A DNA stretch of 6,833 nucleotides from JBGTKH01 sp041744735 (GTDB lineage: Bacteria; Planctomycetota; Planctomycetia; Pirellulales; Pirellulaceae). The notes beneath the pieces are model-generated. The model was not told where the DNA came from. It saw only the letters and a program-made list of their open reading frames with translations, and made no database searches. The translations under genes and the position numbers were made by a program. Positions 1 to 5,402 of the stretch are shown piece by piece. Numbering within the stretch: the stretch's first letter is position 1; the number at the start of each line of letters is the position of its first letter. Location of the stretch: the NCBI GenBank assembly GCA_041744735.1, contig JBGTKH010000399.1:1-6833 (forward strand), in the 5' to 3' direction.

Positions 1-522
1 GCCCGGCAAATTCCCGCCGGCTCGCGTAGCTCTCAGATACTCATAGCACCGCAGATACGGCTCGACCGCCGCCTCGCGCCGCCCCTCGGCCAGCCGCGCC
101 CACATCAGCGCCTGCATGACCATGTAAGCCGTCTCGCTGCGCCGCTGGGCGTACCGCGGATAGACCGACTCAGCCGGCCCGGCCAGCCCCTGATAATCCC
201 CGACCGAGAGCCGCTGGCGAATCTGAAACAGCGGCGTCCCCAACTCCTGCAGTAGCCGGTCGAACTCAGCCTGTTTGTCCGACGCGACCGTGCCGCGTTC
301 GATTTCGTCCCACGTGACCGGCGGTCCCTGATCCAGCCGCACGCCGTCCTCGTCCAGCGACACTACTTGCCGATCGCTGATGATCTTCAGATTCCGCAGC
401 ACAATCCGATCCGCCGCCCGCCCCTCCGCCCCGGCCGCCAACAACCACGCCGCCACCAGCAGCGCGCAGCCGCCGGTCACTCGATTCCCCACACGGCCGT
501 AATAAGACGTGACCCAAGTCAT
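1..522 (-). CDS. Secreted protein of unknown function (N-terminal part, runs off left edge)
   Basis: An open minus-strand frame starts with ATG at 522-520 and stays open to base 1, giving 174 visible residues without a stop. It begins MTWVTSYYGRVGNRV. A hydrophobic stretch follows at about residues 18-32 (ALLVAAWLLAAGA), which looks like a signal peptide with likely cleavage near residues 32-37, so the product is probably exported. Residues 39-80 look beta-rich (IVLRNLKIISDRQVVSLDEDG), and residues 83-168 look mainly helical and could be a TPR-like or other helical repeat, but no family motif is recognised. An in-frame TAG lies upstream at 569-567, which limits any 5' extension, although a TTG at 534-532 is a conceivable alternative start. 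The Shine-Dalgarno match is weak, but a good sigma-70-like promoter lies about 40 bases upstream. The gene is divergent from the CYTH fragment at 637. Coding is supported by the frame's length, signal peptide and promoter. Function is unknown. Confidence 0.72.
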   Translation of the reverse strand, partial: MTWVTSYYGRVGNRVTGGCALLVAAWLLAAGAEGRAADRIVLRNLKIISDRQVVSLDEDGVRLDQGPPVTWDEIERGTVASDKQAEFDRLLQELGTPLFQIRQRLSVGDYQGLAGPAESVYPRYAQRRSETAYMVMQALMWARLAEGRREAAVEPYLRCYEYLRATRAGGNLPG

Positions 523-561
523 GTTCGCATGCAACTCTGTTCCCAACGCCGATCCCTGGAC

Positions 562-591
562 ATACTATTCCCCGTGTCGCCAAAGCGTCAA
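562..591 (-). promoter_or_regulatory. Sigma-70-like promoter for the secreted-protein gene at 522
   Basis: Reading the minus strand, TTGACG (591-586, five of six matches to the -35 consensus) is followed after 18 bases by TAGTAT (567-562, four of six matches to the -10 consensus). Transcription would start near 555, giving a leader of roughly 30 bases before the ATG at 522. This lies in the 114-base divergent gap between the minus gene at 522 and the plus fragment at 637. The -10 hexamer overlaps TACTAT on the plus strand (563-568), which could serve the divergent gene, but no good -35 was seen for it. Confidence 0.5.
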
Positions 592-651
592 GCACAGCCA
601 CCCGCCCGCAGAGCGAGTATTGAAGGGATCGGAATTATGAAACAAATCACC

Positions 652-1050
652 TCACGCGAGTATAAGGCCATGTTGGATGCGAAGGACATTGCCGACCGCA
701 AGCTGGCGGTGGCGGCGTTTTGGCAGGAGATCGGCGAGTTCGTTCAGTCGACGGGAATCGCGGCGGACGGTGAATTTGGATCGCCCGAGAAGCGTACCAT
801 CGTGTTCCTCGACACGCCCGATTACACGTTGCAGAAGAACGGTCTGGTGCTGCGGCGGCGCGAGACGAAGGACGAGGATGAAACTCAGTACACGCTGAAG
901 TGCACTGCAACGACTCGATTGGTTCCCAGCCGCGAGCATGTTGCCGTTGAGCAAGAAGCCGAGGCCGCCGAACATCTTCTTCTCTTCAACACTCTTGCGG
1001 CGCGACAACTTCTTGCGGACGCGCTCGACGAGCGATTCGTCGTAGGGCAT
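652..1050 (-). pseudogene. TfoX N-terminal-domain gene, 3'-truncated and fused to antisense CYTH sequence
   Basis: The ATG at 1050-1048 on the minus strand is preceded by GGGAGG with a five-base spacer, a strong ribosome binding site. The first 38 residues, starting MPYDESLVERVRKKLS and containing EEKKMFGGLGFLLNGNM at 22-38, are the typical start of small TfoX/Sxy N-terminal-domain proteins, which are usually about 100-115 residues long. After residue about 38 (base 937) the similarity stops. The frame continues through antisense CYTH sequence to a TGA at 654-652, giving a 132-residue chimera. About two thirds of the TfoX domain is missing, so the product is unlikely to fold normally. In Gammaproteobacteria TfoX/Sxy regulates competence, but stand-alone N-domain proteins in other phyla have no assigned role, so no competence function should be inferred. 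Confidence 0.6.
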
Positions 1051-1101
1051 ACGTGCCTCCCGTTACTTGACCGGTTTGTCGTGGGTCATCCAAGATTCAA
1101 A

Positions 1102-1125
1102 GTAGCCGAAGTCGTGAGACTTCGG
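1102..1125 (+). repeat. REP-like palindrome, copy 1
   Basis: After the lead-in GTAG (1102-1105), an eight-base stem CCGAAGTC (1106-1113) pairs perfectly with GACTTCGG (1118-1125) around a GTGA tetraloop. It matches copy 2 at 1149-1172, read on the opposite strand, at 21 of 24 positions. It lies between the permease gene end and the TfoX fragment start, and just inside the 3' end of the chimeric CYTH frame. No T-run follows on either strand, so it is not a standard intrinsic terminator. Confidence 0.7.
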
Positions 1126-1148
1126 TCACCGAGTAAAGCGTGAATTTC

Positions 1149-1172
1149 TCGAACTCTCACGAGTTCGGCTAC
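1149..1172 (-). repeat. REP-like palindrome, copy 2 (inverted)
   Basis: On the minus strand this reads GTAGC, then stem CGAACTC, GTGA loop and GAGTTCG. It is the same element as copy 1 in the opposite orientation. The sixth stem pair is C-G here and G-C in copy 1, a compensatory change that keeps the pairing. The outermost pair of copy 1 is lost here (C against A). The element begins 22 bases past the permease stop codon, so it would be the first hairpin at the 3' end of that transcript and may protect or end it. Confidence 0.7.
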
Positions 1173-1194
1173 GATTACCTTGAGTTTAGCATTT

Positions 1195-2076
1195 TCACAA
1201 CGTCAAGTTGCGCGTGCCCCAGAGGCGGGCGATGACCAGGACGATGACGGCGGCCATGACCATGATCAGCGACACGGCGACGGCGGCTTCGAGGTTGCCG
1301 ATGCTCAGTTCCAGGAAGACGGTGGTCGAGAGCACTTCCGTTTTGTTGCGCGTGGCGCCGGCGAAGATCAGCAGCGGACCGAACTCACCCAGCGACCGGG
1401 CCCAGGCCAGCGTGCCGGCGGTGAGGATGCCGCGCGTGGCTTCTGGGAGCACGATCAAACCGAACGCCTGAGCGCGGCTGCAGCCCAAGGTCAAGCCAAC
1501 TTGCTCGCGGCGCGCGTCGATCTGGTCGAAGGTGGCTCGCATCGTCCGCACGGCGAATGCACAGGCGACCGAAAACTGGGCCAAGATCACTGCGGGCACT
1601 TGATACACGACCCCTTCACGCAGCGGCCGCGGCAGGAACTGGAACAGGATCAGCAGGCTCAGCCCCACGACCAACGGCGGCAACACGATCGGAATGTCGA
1701 GCACCGCGTCGATGAAGTTGCGCCCGAAAAACCGATGCCGAGACAACAGATACCCAACCGGGATCGCCACCCACAATGACAAGATGGCGGTGATCGTGCA
1801 GGAGATCAGGCTGAGCCAGATCGAGTATTGAATGTCGGAATCGCCCAGTGCCGCGATGATCGGGTTGCTGAGCAGCACGGCCTGTACCGGGTTCTCTTTG
1901 GCCCATTGGGCGTCAACGACTTCGGCCGAACTGCCACGCAGCATATAAGCCGCGTCCGCCGCCAGCATGGCCAAGATCAACAACACATACGTGCCGCCGA
2001 TCACACTCAGGATGACGTAAAACAGCGCGTCGGAACGAATGCGATGCGATGCCGTGGGAGGAGGAACTTGCGACAA
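1195..2076 (-). CDS. ABC transporter permease, ModB-like (molybdate/tungstate-type oxyanion family)
   Basis: This is a 293-residue inner-membrane permease of the MetI-like fold. Hydrophobic segments lie at about residues 19-39, 86-108, 124-147, 160-177, 204-224 and 266-284. The cytoplasmic loop that docks on the ATPase is clear at 189-213: REQVGLTLGCSRAQAFGLIVLP, with Gly198 and the terminal LP as in the EAA motif. The following WARSLGEFGP (225-234) is typical of ModB/WtpB/CysT-type permeases. ModB proteins usually have about 225-250 residues, and the extra length is N-terminal, including a hydrophilic stretch at 45-80 between the first two membrane segments. I chose the TTG at 2076-2074 because GGAG lies eight bases upstream. 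The frame also opens at a TTG at 2127, but that adds 17 residues coded largely by the GAATGAC repeat. The binding-protein gene lies upstream and no ATPase gene follows, so the nucleotide-binding subunit must be encoded elsewhere. The family assignment is firm, the ligand is not. Confidence 0.88.
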   Translation of the reverse strand: MSQVPPPTASHRIRSDALFYVILSVIGGTYVLLILAMLAADAAYMLRGSSAEVVDAQWAKENPVQAVLLSNPIIAALGDSDIQYSIWLSLISCTITAILSLWVAIPVGYLLSRHRFFGRNFIDAVLDIPIVLPPLVVGLSLLILFQFLPRPLREGVVYQVPAVILAQFSVACAFAVRTMRATFDQIDARREQVGLTLGCSRAQAFGLIVLPEATRGILTAGTLAWARSLGEFGPLLIFAGATRNKTEVLSTTVFLELSIGNLEAAVAVSLIMVMAAVIVLVIARLWGTRNLTL

Positions 2077-2102
2077 CGGTGTGACTCCGGGTGGGGCGTG
2101 CG

Positions 2103-2226
2103 GAATGACGAATGACGAAATACCCAATGACTAAGGAATGACGAATGTCGAATGCGACGTGACAACTCGTTCGTCATTCGTGCTTCGTCATTCTTTCGTC
2201 ATTAGGTCATTCGTCATTCGTCATTT
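2103..2226. repeat. GAATGAC heptamer array forming a large inverted repeat
   Basis: The left arm (2103-2158) has exact GAATGAC units at 2103-2109, 2110-2116 and 2136-2142, plus degenerate units such as GAATGTC at 2143-2149. The right arm (2173-2226) carries the reverse complement GTCATTC at 2173-2179, 2187-2193, 2206-2212 and 2213-2219, plus variants at 2198 and 2220. The arms face each other across a centre near 2160-2172, so a minus-strand transcript could fold into a long imperfect hairpin between the binding-protein and permease genes. The right arm contains the binding protein's stop codon (2223-2221). The left arm overlaps a possible N-terminal extension of the permease. There is no unique spacer pattern, so it is not a CRISPR array. 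Confidence 0.85.
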
Positions 2227-3801
2227 TGTGGCTTCTCCGTCGGCCAGCAGCCAGTGGAACCCCGCGGCTTCGAAGCTGTTGCGGGATTTCGAGATCGTGG
2301 CGAACAGGCGGCGGCCGAGGTACTTGTGGTTGCTCGAACGGGCGATGCTGTACGGCTGCACGGCTTTGGCCAGCGGCGAATCGATGGTAATAGCTTCCAG
2401 CTTATCGCTCTCGCTGCGGGTGTCGGTGGCGTAGGCCAGCACTGCGTCGGCCGAGCCGGTGGTGATGGCGGGGACGAGCAGAGCGGACGTGGCGGTCTGC
2501 GTCACAACGTTCTCGGTCAGCAGCTTGTCGTAGATGCCTTCCTGCTGCAGTAGCCGGCGGGTGAGGGCTCCGATGGTACACTGCTCCGGCTGACCGATCG
2601 CCACGCGCACGCCCGGCCGCACCAAGTCCGACAGCGACGTGATGTTCTTAGGGTTCCCCTTCTGGACGACGATCACGATATCGGTGTCCGACACATTCAC
2701 CGCGTCTTGAAACAGCTCTTGCACCGTTTCCAGGTAATAGACGTCGCAAGCCATGTATGTGTCGGGGAATCCGCTGTCCTGATTCTGCTGCATCGTTCGC
2801 ATCTGCGCCGTGAGGATGCCGCAGCCGTTGTAGATCGTGTTCACCGTCACGCCTTCGCGATCTTCGAACTGCTTGATGATCGGCTCGAGCGCCCGGCGAT
2901 TCACGGCACCGGCGAAGAACGTCAATTGCGGCCTCTCGGCCCACAGGTCGCCATCGACGGGCTGAAAACTCTTTTGCTCAAATACCTTCAAGCCCTTATC
3001 GCGAGCGGCCACATAACGGGCGAACTGCAGTGCCTGGGTCGGATGCTTCGAGCTGTTGAGCACCGCGATTTCGATGAGGGCCAGACCGGGTTCGAGTTCC
3101 GGCGTGTGAATGGCTTCCAATTCCGGATATTGCGCAGCGGTCGAGTCCCAGATGATGCCCGCGTCGACACTGCCCAGCTTCACGTCGTTGGCCACTTCGT
3201 TCACCGTCGGTTTGAACACGCCGCTGTTGGTGACGTGCTGTTCGAGCGAGTCCCATTGGCCGGTGGCCTTAAGCAATTCACGGACTTTGTCGCCGATGGC
3301 TGCCGCGTCGGGATTGCCCATACAGACTTTCACGTCGTCGCGAGTCAAATCGGCGATAGCCCGAATCTTCTTCGGATTTCCCTTCTGCACGGCGATCACC
3401 GGCCGCATCTCGGCCAGCGGCAGGCGTTCGGCCGTCAGTCCTTTCTGTTCGGCCAAATCGACGTACGAATCTTCAGCGGCCAGAAACAGATCGCCCACCT
3501 GGCTGACCTCCAATTGGCTGAGCAGCGTGTTCGTGCCGCCGTACTGCAACTGTACCGACACGCCGTACTCGCGTTTGTACTGCTCGGCGATGGCCTCCAT
3601 CGGATAACGCATGCCAGCCGCACAGTACACAAACAGCTCGTTCGCGGCGGGCTGGCCCGCAACGTGAGGAAGCCGCGAGATGCCCGGCTTCTGCGTCCCT
3701 CGAAACAGCATGAAGATCAACAGCGCCATCACGGCCACCGAACCGGCGCCCAGCACGTACAAATTGTTCGACAGGCCGCTGCGTTGCGAAACACGTTTCA
3801 T
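2221..3801 (-). CDS. Membrane-anchored tandem ModA-like solute-binding protein
   Basis: The 526-residue protein has a short basic N-terminus, one hydrophobic helix at about 14-33 and two type-II periplasmic-binding domains in series. Domain 1 (about 54-288) has LFVYCAAGMRYPMEAIAEQY, the ligand loop YGGTNTLLSQL (87-97) and DLFLAAEDSYVDLA (104-117). Domain 2 (about 292-520) repeats the plan with LTFFAGAVNRRALEPIIKQF and YNGCGILTAQM (324-334). The duplication is obvious at VQKGNPK, residues 138-144 and again at 379-385. ModA-type proteins normally have one such domain in about 230-260 residues. They bind molybdate, tungstate or related tetrahedral anions, but the Ser ligands of E. coli ModA are not clearly kept here. 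The ATG at 3801 has AGGA eight bases upstream and lies 13 bases after the nuclease-phosphatase stop. An ATG at 3846 would overlap that gene and is less likely. No lipobox is seen, so the helix is probably an uncleaved anchor or signal peptide. Confidence 0.87.
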   Translation of the reverse strand: MKRVSQRSGLSNNLYVLGAGSVAVMALLIFMLFRGTQKPGISRLPHVAGQPAANELFVYCAAGMRYPMEAIAEQYKREYGVSVQLQYGGTNTLLSQLEVSQVGDLFLAAEDSYVDLAEQKGLTAERLPLAEMRPVIAVQKGNPKKIRAIADLTRDDVKVCMGNPDAAAIGDKVRELLKATGQWDSLEQHVTNSGVFKPTVNEVANDVKLGSVDAGIIWDSTAAQYPELEAIHTPELEPGLALIEIAVLNSSKHPTQALQFARYVAARDKGLKVFEQKSFQPVDGDLWAERPQLTFFAGAVNRRALEPIIKQFEDREGVTVNTIYNGCGILTAQMRTMQQNQDSGFPDTYMACDVYYLETVQELFQDAVNVSDTDIVIVVQKGNPKNITSLSDLVRPGVRVAIGQPEQCTIGALTRRLLQQEGIYDKLLTENVVTQTATSALLVPAITTGSADAVLAYATDTRSESDKLEAITIDSPLAKAVQPYSIARSSNHKYLGRRLFATISKSRNSFEAAGFHWLLADGEATK

Positions 3802-3814
3802 CGATTCAATCCTG

Positions 3815-5308
3815 TCAATTCCGGGGGTTCGCCTCGAACGATCCATAGGCTGGATTCGGCAACACGAAATAGTGATTGCCGAAGGTACCGAAGTCCGCAG
3901 CAGGTTTGAAACGCTGGGCTTGGTCGAGGTCGGGAAAATCGGTGATGTTGTCGCCGAAATACATCACGATTCTCAACGGCGGAAAGTCGGGAGATGCCGT
4001 GCCCTCCGAAATCTTTTGCCAGCGCGGTTCTTTTTCGTCGGTGTCGTCTTTCAGCAAAATGACATCGAACGGAATGCCCAGCTTTGTGAGGTTCGACTTC
4101 GTGGCGACCAACACTTCCAGCTTGCGATTGCTGACGATGGCGATCTTGCCGCCCAAGCTGTGAACGTACTTGAGGAATTCCGCGGCGCCGGGCACAGCTT
4201 GGGATTCTTCCCTTTCGCACCACGCTTTCCAAGTCGCCGAACTGTAACTTCCACGCTGCTCTTTTGAATACAGCGAGTTGTCCAGCACCGTCTCGTCGGC
4301 ATCCAGTGCGACTGCCCAAGCACCGTTGGCCGGCAACTCGTTCGCGTTTTTCAATCCCCTAAGCCGCGTCCAGGCTACGGTGTAGGTCTGGAAGGCGGCG
4401 GCTTTATATTCGGCCGAATTGCGCATCCAATGCAAACTGTTGGGCATCTTCGGCCAGGGACCGGCGACCGGTTCGGAATAGATGTCATTCAGCACGCCAG
4501 CCAGCCGCACGCCAGCCTGTGTCAATCGCAAGTTGACTAGCGGCAAGTTGTCGTAAGCGTATTTGTAAGTGTCCTTCGCTTCCGGCCCCGGCGGCGTGTA
4601 AACCTGCTGGCGATAATCCAGCGACTCTTGCACCCAGTCCCGAATCGTGGAACCCTGCCACTTCGCGATTTGATCGGGCGTCGGCGAGTTGATGAACTCG
4701 GCGATCTCCGAGAAGCTCAACTGGGTCGAATCGATCATCTCCGAATCCCAAATCTTGTGCAGGTTCGTGTCCTGGCCGAACCACTTGGTCTTGATCGAGT
4801 TGCCTCCCCGGTCCGCCCCGCGGCCCACGTGCAAAGGCTGGTGCAAGTCGCCGATTAAGTGCACGACCCAGCGCAGCGCAGTTACTTTGTCCTCTTTGCT
4901 CGCGCTCGGGCGTTGAAGCACGCCGATGAATTCCTGCAGTTTAACAATCGCATCGCCGTTAGGATTCTTCGTGCTCGTCTCATACGTCTGGCCGTCTTCA
5001 ATCGTGACGAAATGAAAGTCTCCCGTGTTGGGCAGCGTCGAATCCGAGCGAATTTCATCGGGCCACGTCGCCGCCTCGGGCAACGTTTCGGATCCCATCA
5101 ACTCCTTCACCGCCGCCGCCGCCGCTCCGGACAAGTGAGTCTCCGCAACACGTCCCACAACCCGATGCCCCGTCGGCCCGAAAGCCTGTGACGTGCGACC
5201 GAGGATTCCCAGAACGGTGACCATACCCATCAAGATCAAAACGGCAGACGGAATCCAGCGACGTCTTGACATCCAGTTTCTGCTTGACTGCGGCTGCGCA
5301 ATATTCAT
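3815..5308 (-). CDS. Exported S1/P1 nuclease fused to class C acid phosphatase
   Basis: This 497-residue protein carries two enzymes. A signal segment (about 20-36) ends in SQA, giving a likely mature start at Phe43. Residues 43 to about 280 are an S1/P1-type trinuclear zinc nuclease: GPTGHRVVG with His48, WPDEIR with Asp84, GDFHFV with His99, HLIGDLHQPLHVG with His150, Asp154 and His160, and NLHKIWD with His184 and Asp188. The 4- and 6-residue spacings match P1 nuclease. Residues about 290-497 are a class C acid phosphatase of the HAD superfamily (lipoprotein e(P4)-like): the SAEYKAAAFQTY lead-in, LDADETVLDNSLY with nucleophile Asp336 and Asp338, VSNR (392-395), Lys420 or Lys426, GDNITDF (452-458) and FVLPNPAYGSFE (481-492). 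Both parts look full length. P1-type enzymes release 5'-nucleotides from DNA or RNA, and e(P4)-like enzymes dephosphorylate nucleotides, so the fusion could yield nucleosides and phosphate. GGAG lies seven bases before the ATG. The binding-protein gene follows 13 bases downstream, suggesting one operon. Confidence 0.92.
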   Translation of the reverse strand: MNIAQPQSSRNWMSRRRWIPSAVLILMGMVTVLGILGRTSQAFGPTGHRVVGRVAETHLSGAAAAAVKELMGSETLPEAATWPDEIRSDSTLPNTGDFHFVTIEDGQTYETSTKNPNGDAIVKLQEFIGVLQRPSASKEDKVTALRWVVHLIGDLHQPLHVGRGADRGGNSIKTKWFGQDTNLHKIWDSEMIDSTQLSFSEIAEFINSPTPDQIAKWQGSTIRDWVQESLDYRQQVYTPPGPEAKDTYKYAYDNLPLVNLRLTQAGVRLAGVLNDIYSEPVAGPWPKMPNSLHWMRNSAEYKAAAFQTYTVAWTRLRGLKNANELPANGAWAVALDADETVLDNSLYSKEQRGSYSSATWKAWCEREESQAVPGAAEFLKYVHSLGGKIAIVSNRKLEVLVATKSNLTKLGIPFDVILLKDDTDEKEPRWQKISEGTASPDFPPLRIVMYFGDNITDFPDLDQAQRFKPAADFGTFGNHYFVLPNPAYGSFEANPRN

Positions 5309-5365
5309 TTCAGGGCTCCCACTTCGTTTAATCGTACCTACAAACGGTCGTAAATCGCATGCGTC

Positions 5366-5394
5366 ATATTAGCGGGCGGGAGAACAGAACGCAA
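5366..5394 (-). promoter_or_regulatory. Weak candidate promoter for the nuclease-phosphatase operon
   Basis: In the 94-base gap between the propeller gene end and the nuclease start, the minus strand reads TTGCGT (5394-5389), then a 17-base spacer, then TAATAT (5371-5366). The spacing is ideal, but the hexamers match consensus at only three and four of six positions. It would give a leader of about 50 bases. Read-through from the upstream gene is also possible because no terminator hairpin was seen in this gap. Confidence 0.28.
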
Positions 5395-5402
5395 AACCGT
5401 CG

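Larger units (their letters stand above)
637..1143 (+). pseudogene. CYTH-domain (triphosphate tunnel) protein gene, 3'-truncated and fused to antisense TfoX sequence
   Basis: The ATG at 637 has the Shine-Dalgarno GAAGGG (622-627) nine bases upstream. It opens a 168-residue frame ending in TGA at 1141-1143. Residues 1 to about 93 resemble the N-terminal half of CYTH/triphosphate-tunnel proteins: an N-terminal REYK (a degenerate ExExK signature), an FW-containing helix, then FLDTPDYTLQKNGLVLRRRE (57-76) and a QYTLKC strand (84-89), with basic residues lining the presumed tunnel. The family normally continues for another 80-100 residues with further tunnel strands. Here the homology stops between about bases 904 and 937, and the rest of the frame is antisense to a minus-strand TfoX-type gene. 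The product would therefore lack half the tunnel and probably be inactive. CYTH proteins act on triphosphate or polyphosphate substrates, but the original substrate is unknown. The same frame is open upstream to 367, but that stretch is antisense to the gene at 522 and is not coding. Confidence 0.62.

Noticed and set aside
266..601. Minus-strand 111-residue frame starting MAVLDALATRG
   Set aside because: It is Gly/Arg-rich low-complexity translation in a different frame over the more credible secreted-protein gene at 522-1, and it overlaps that gene's promoter.
367..636. Upstream 90-residue extension of the CYTH frame
   Set aside because: It is antisense to the gene at 522 and Arg/Pro/Gln-rich. 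The ATG at 637 has a good ribosome binding site and matches family starts.
652..1050. Competence regulator TfoX/Sxy
   Set aside because: Only about 38 residues of the N-domain remain, and stand-alone N-domain proteins outside Gammaproteobacteria have no shown competence role.
1102..1172. Rho-independent terminator of the permease operon
   Set aside because: Stems are short and no T-run follows either hairpin on the minus strand. REP-like repeats explain them better, although a role in 3'-end protection is possible.
1180..1779. Plus-strand 199-residue frame rich in Asp, Gln, His and Arg
   Set aside because: It is antisense to the permease membrane segments, with no motif and no ribosome binding site noticed.
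2103..2226. CRISPR array
   Set aside because: The units are only seven bases, largely contiguous and in two opposite orientations, with no regular unique spacers and no cas genes.
1195..3801. Complete modABC molybdate transport operon
   Set aside because: No ATPase is encoded here, the binding protein is duplicated, and the molybdate-coordinating Ser residues are not clearly kept, so gene symbols were withheld.
2707..3909. Plus-strand 400-residue open frame
   Set aside because: It is entirely antisense to the tandem binding protein and the end of the nuclease-phosphatase. Its His/Arg/Val-rich composition has no domain signal and is typical of GC-rich shadow frames.
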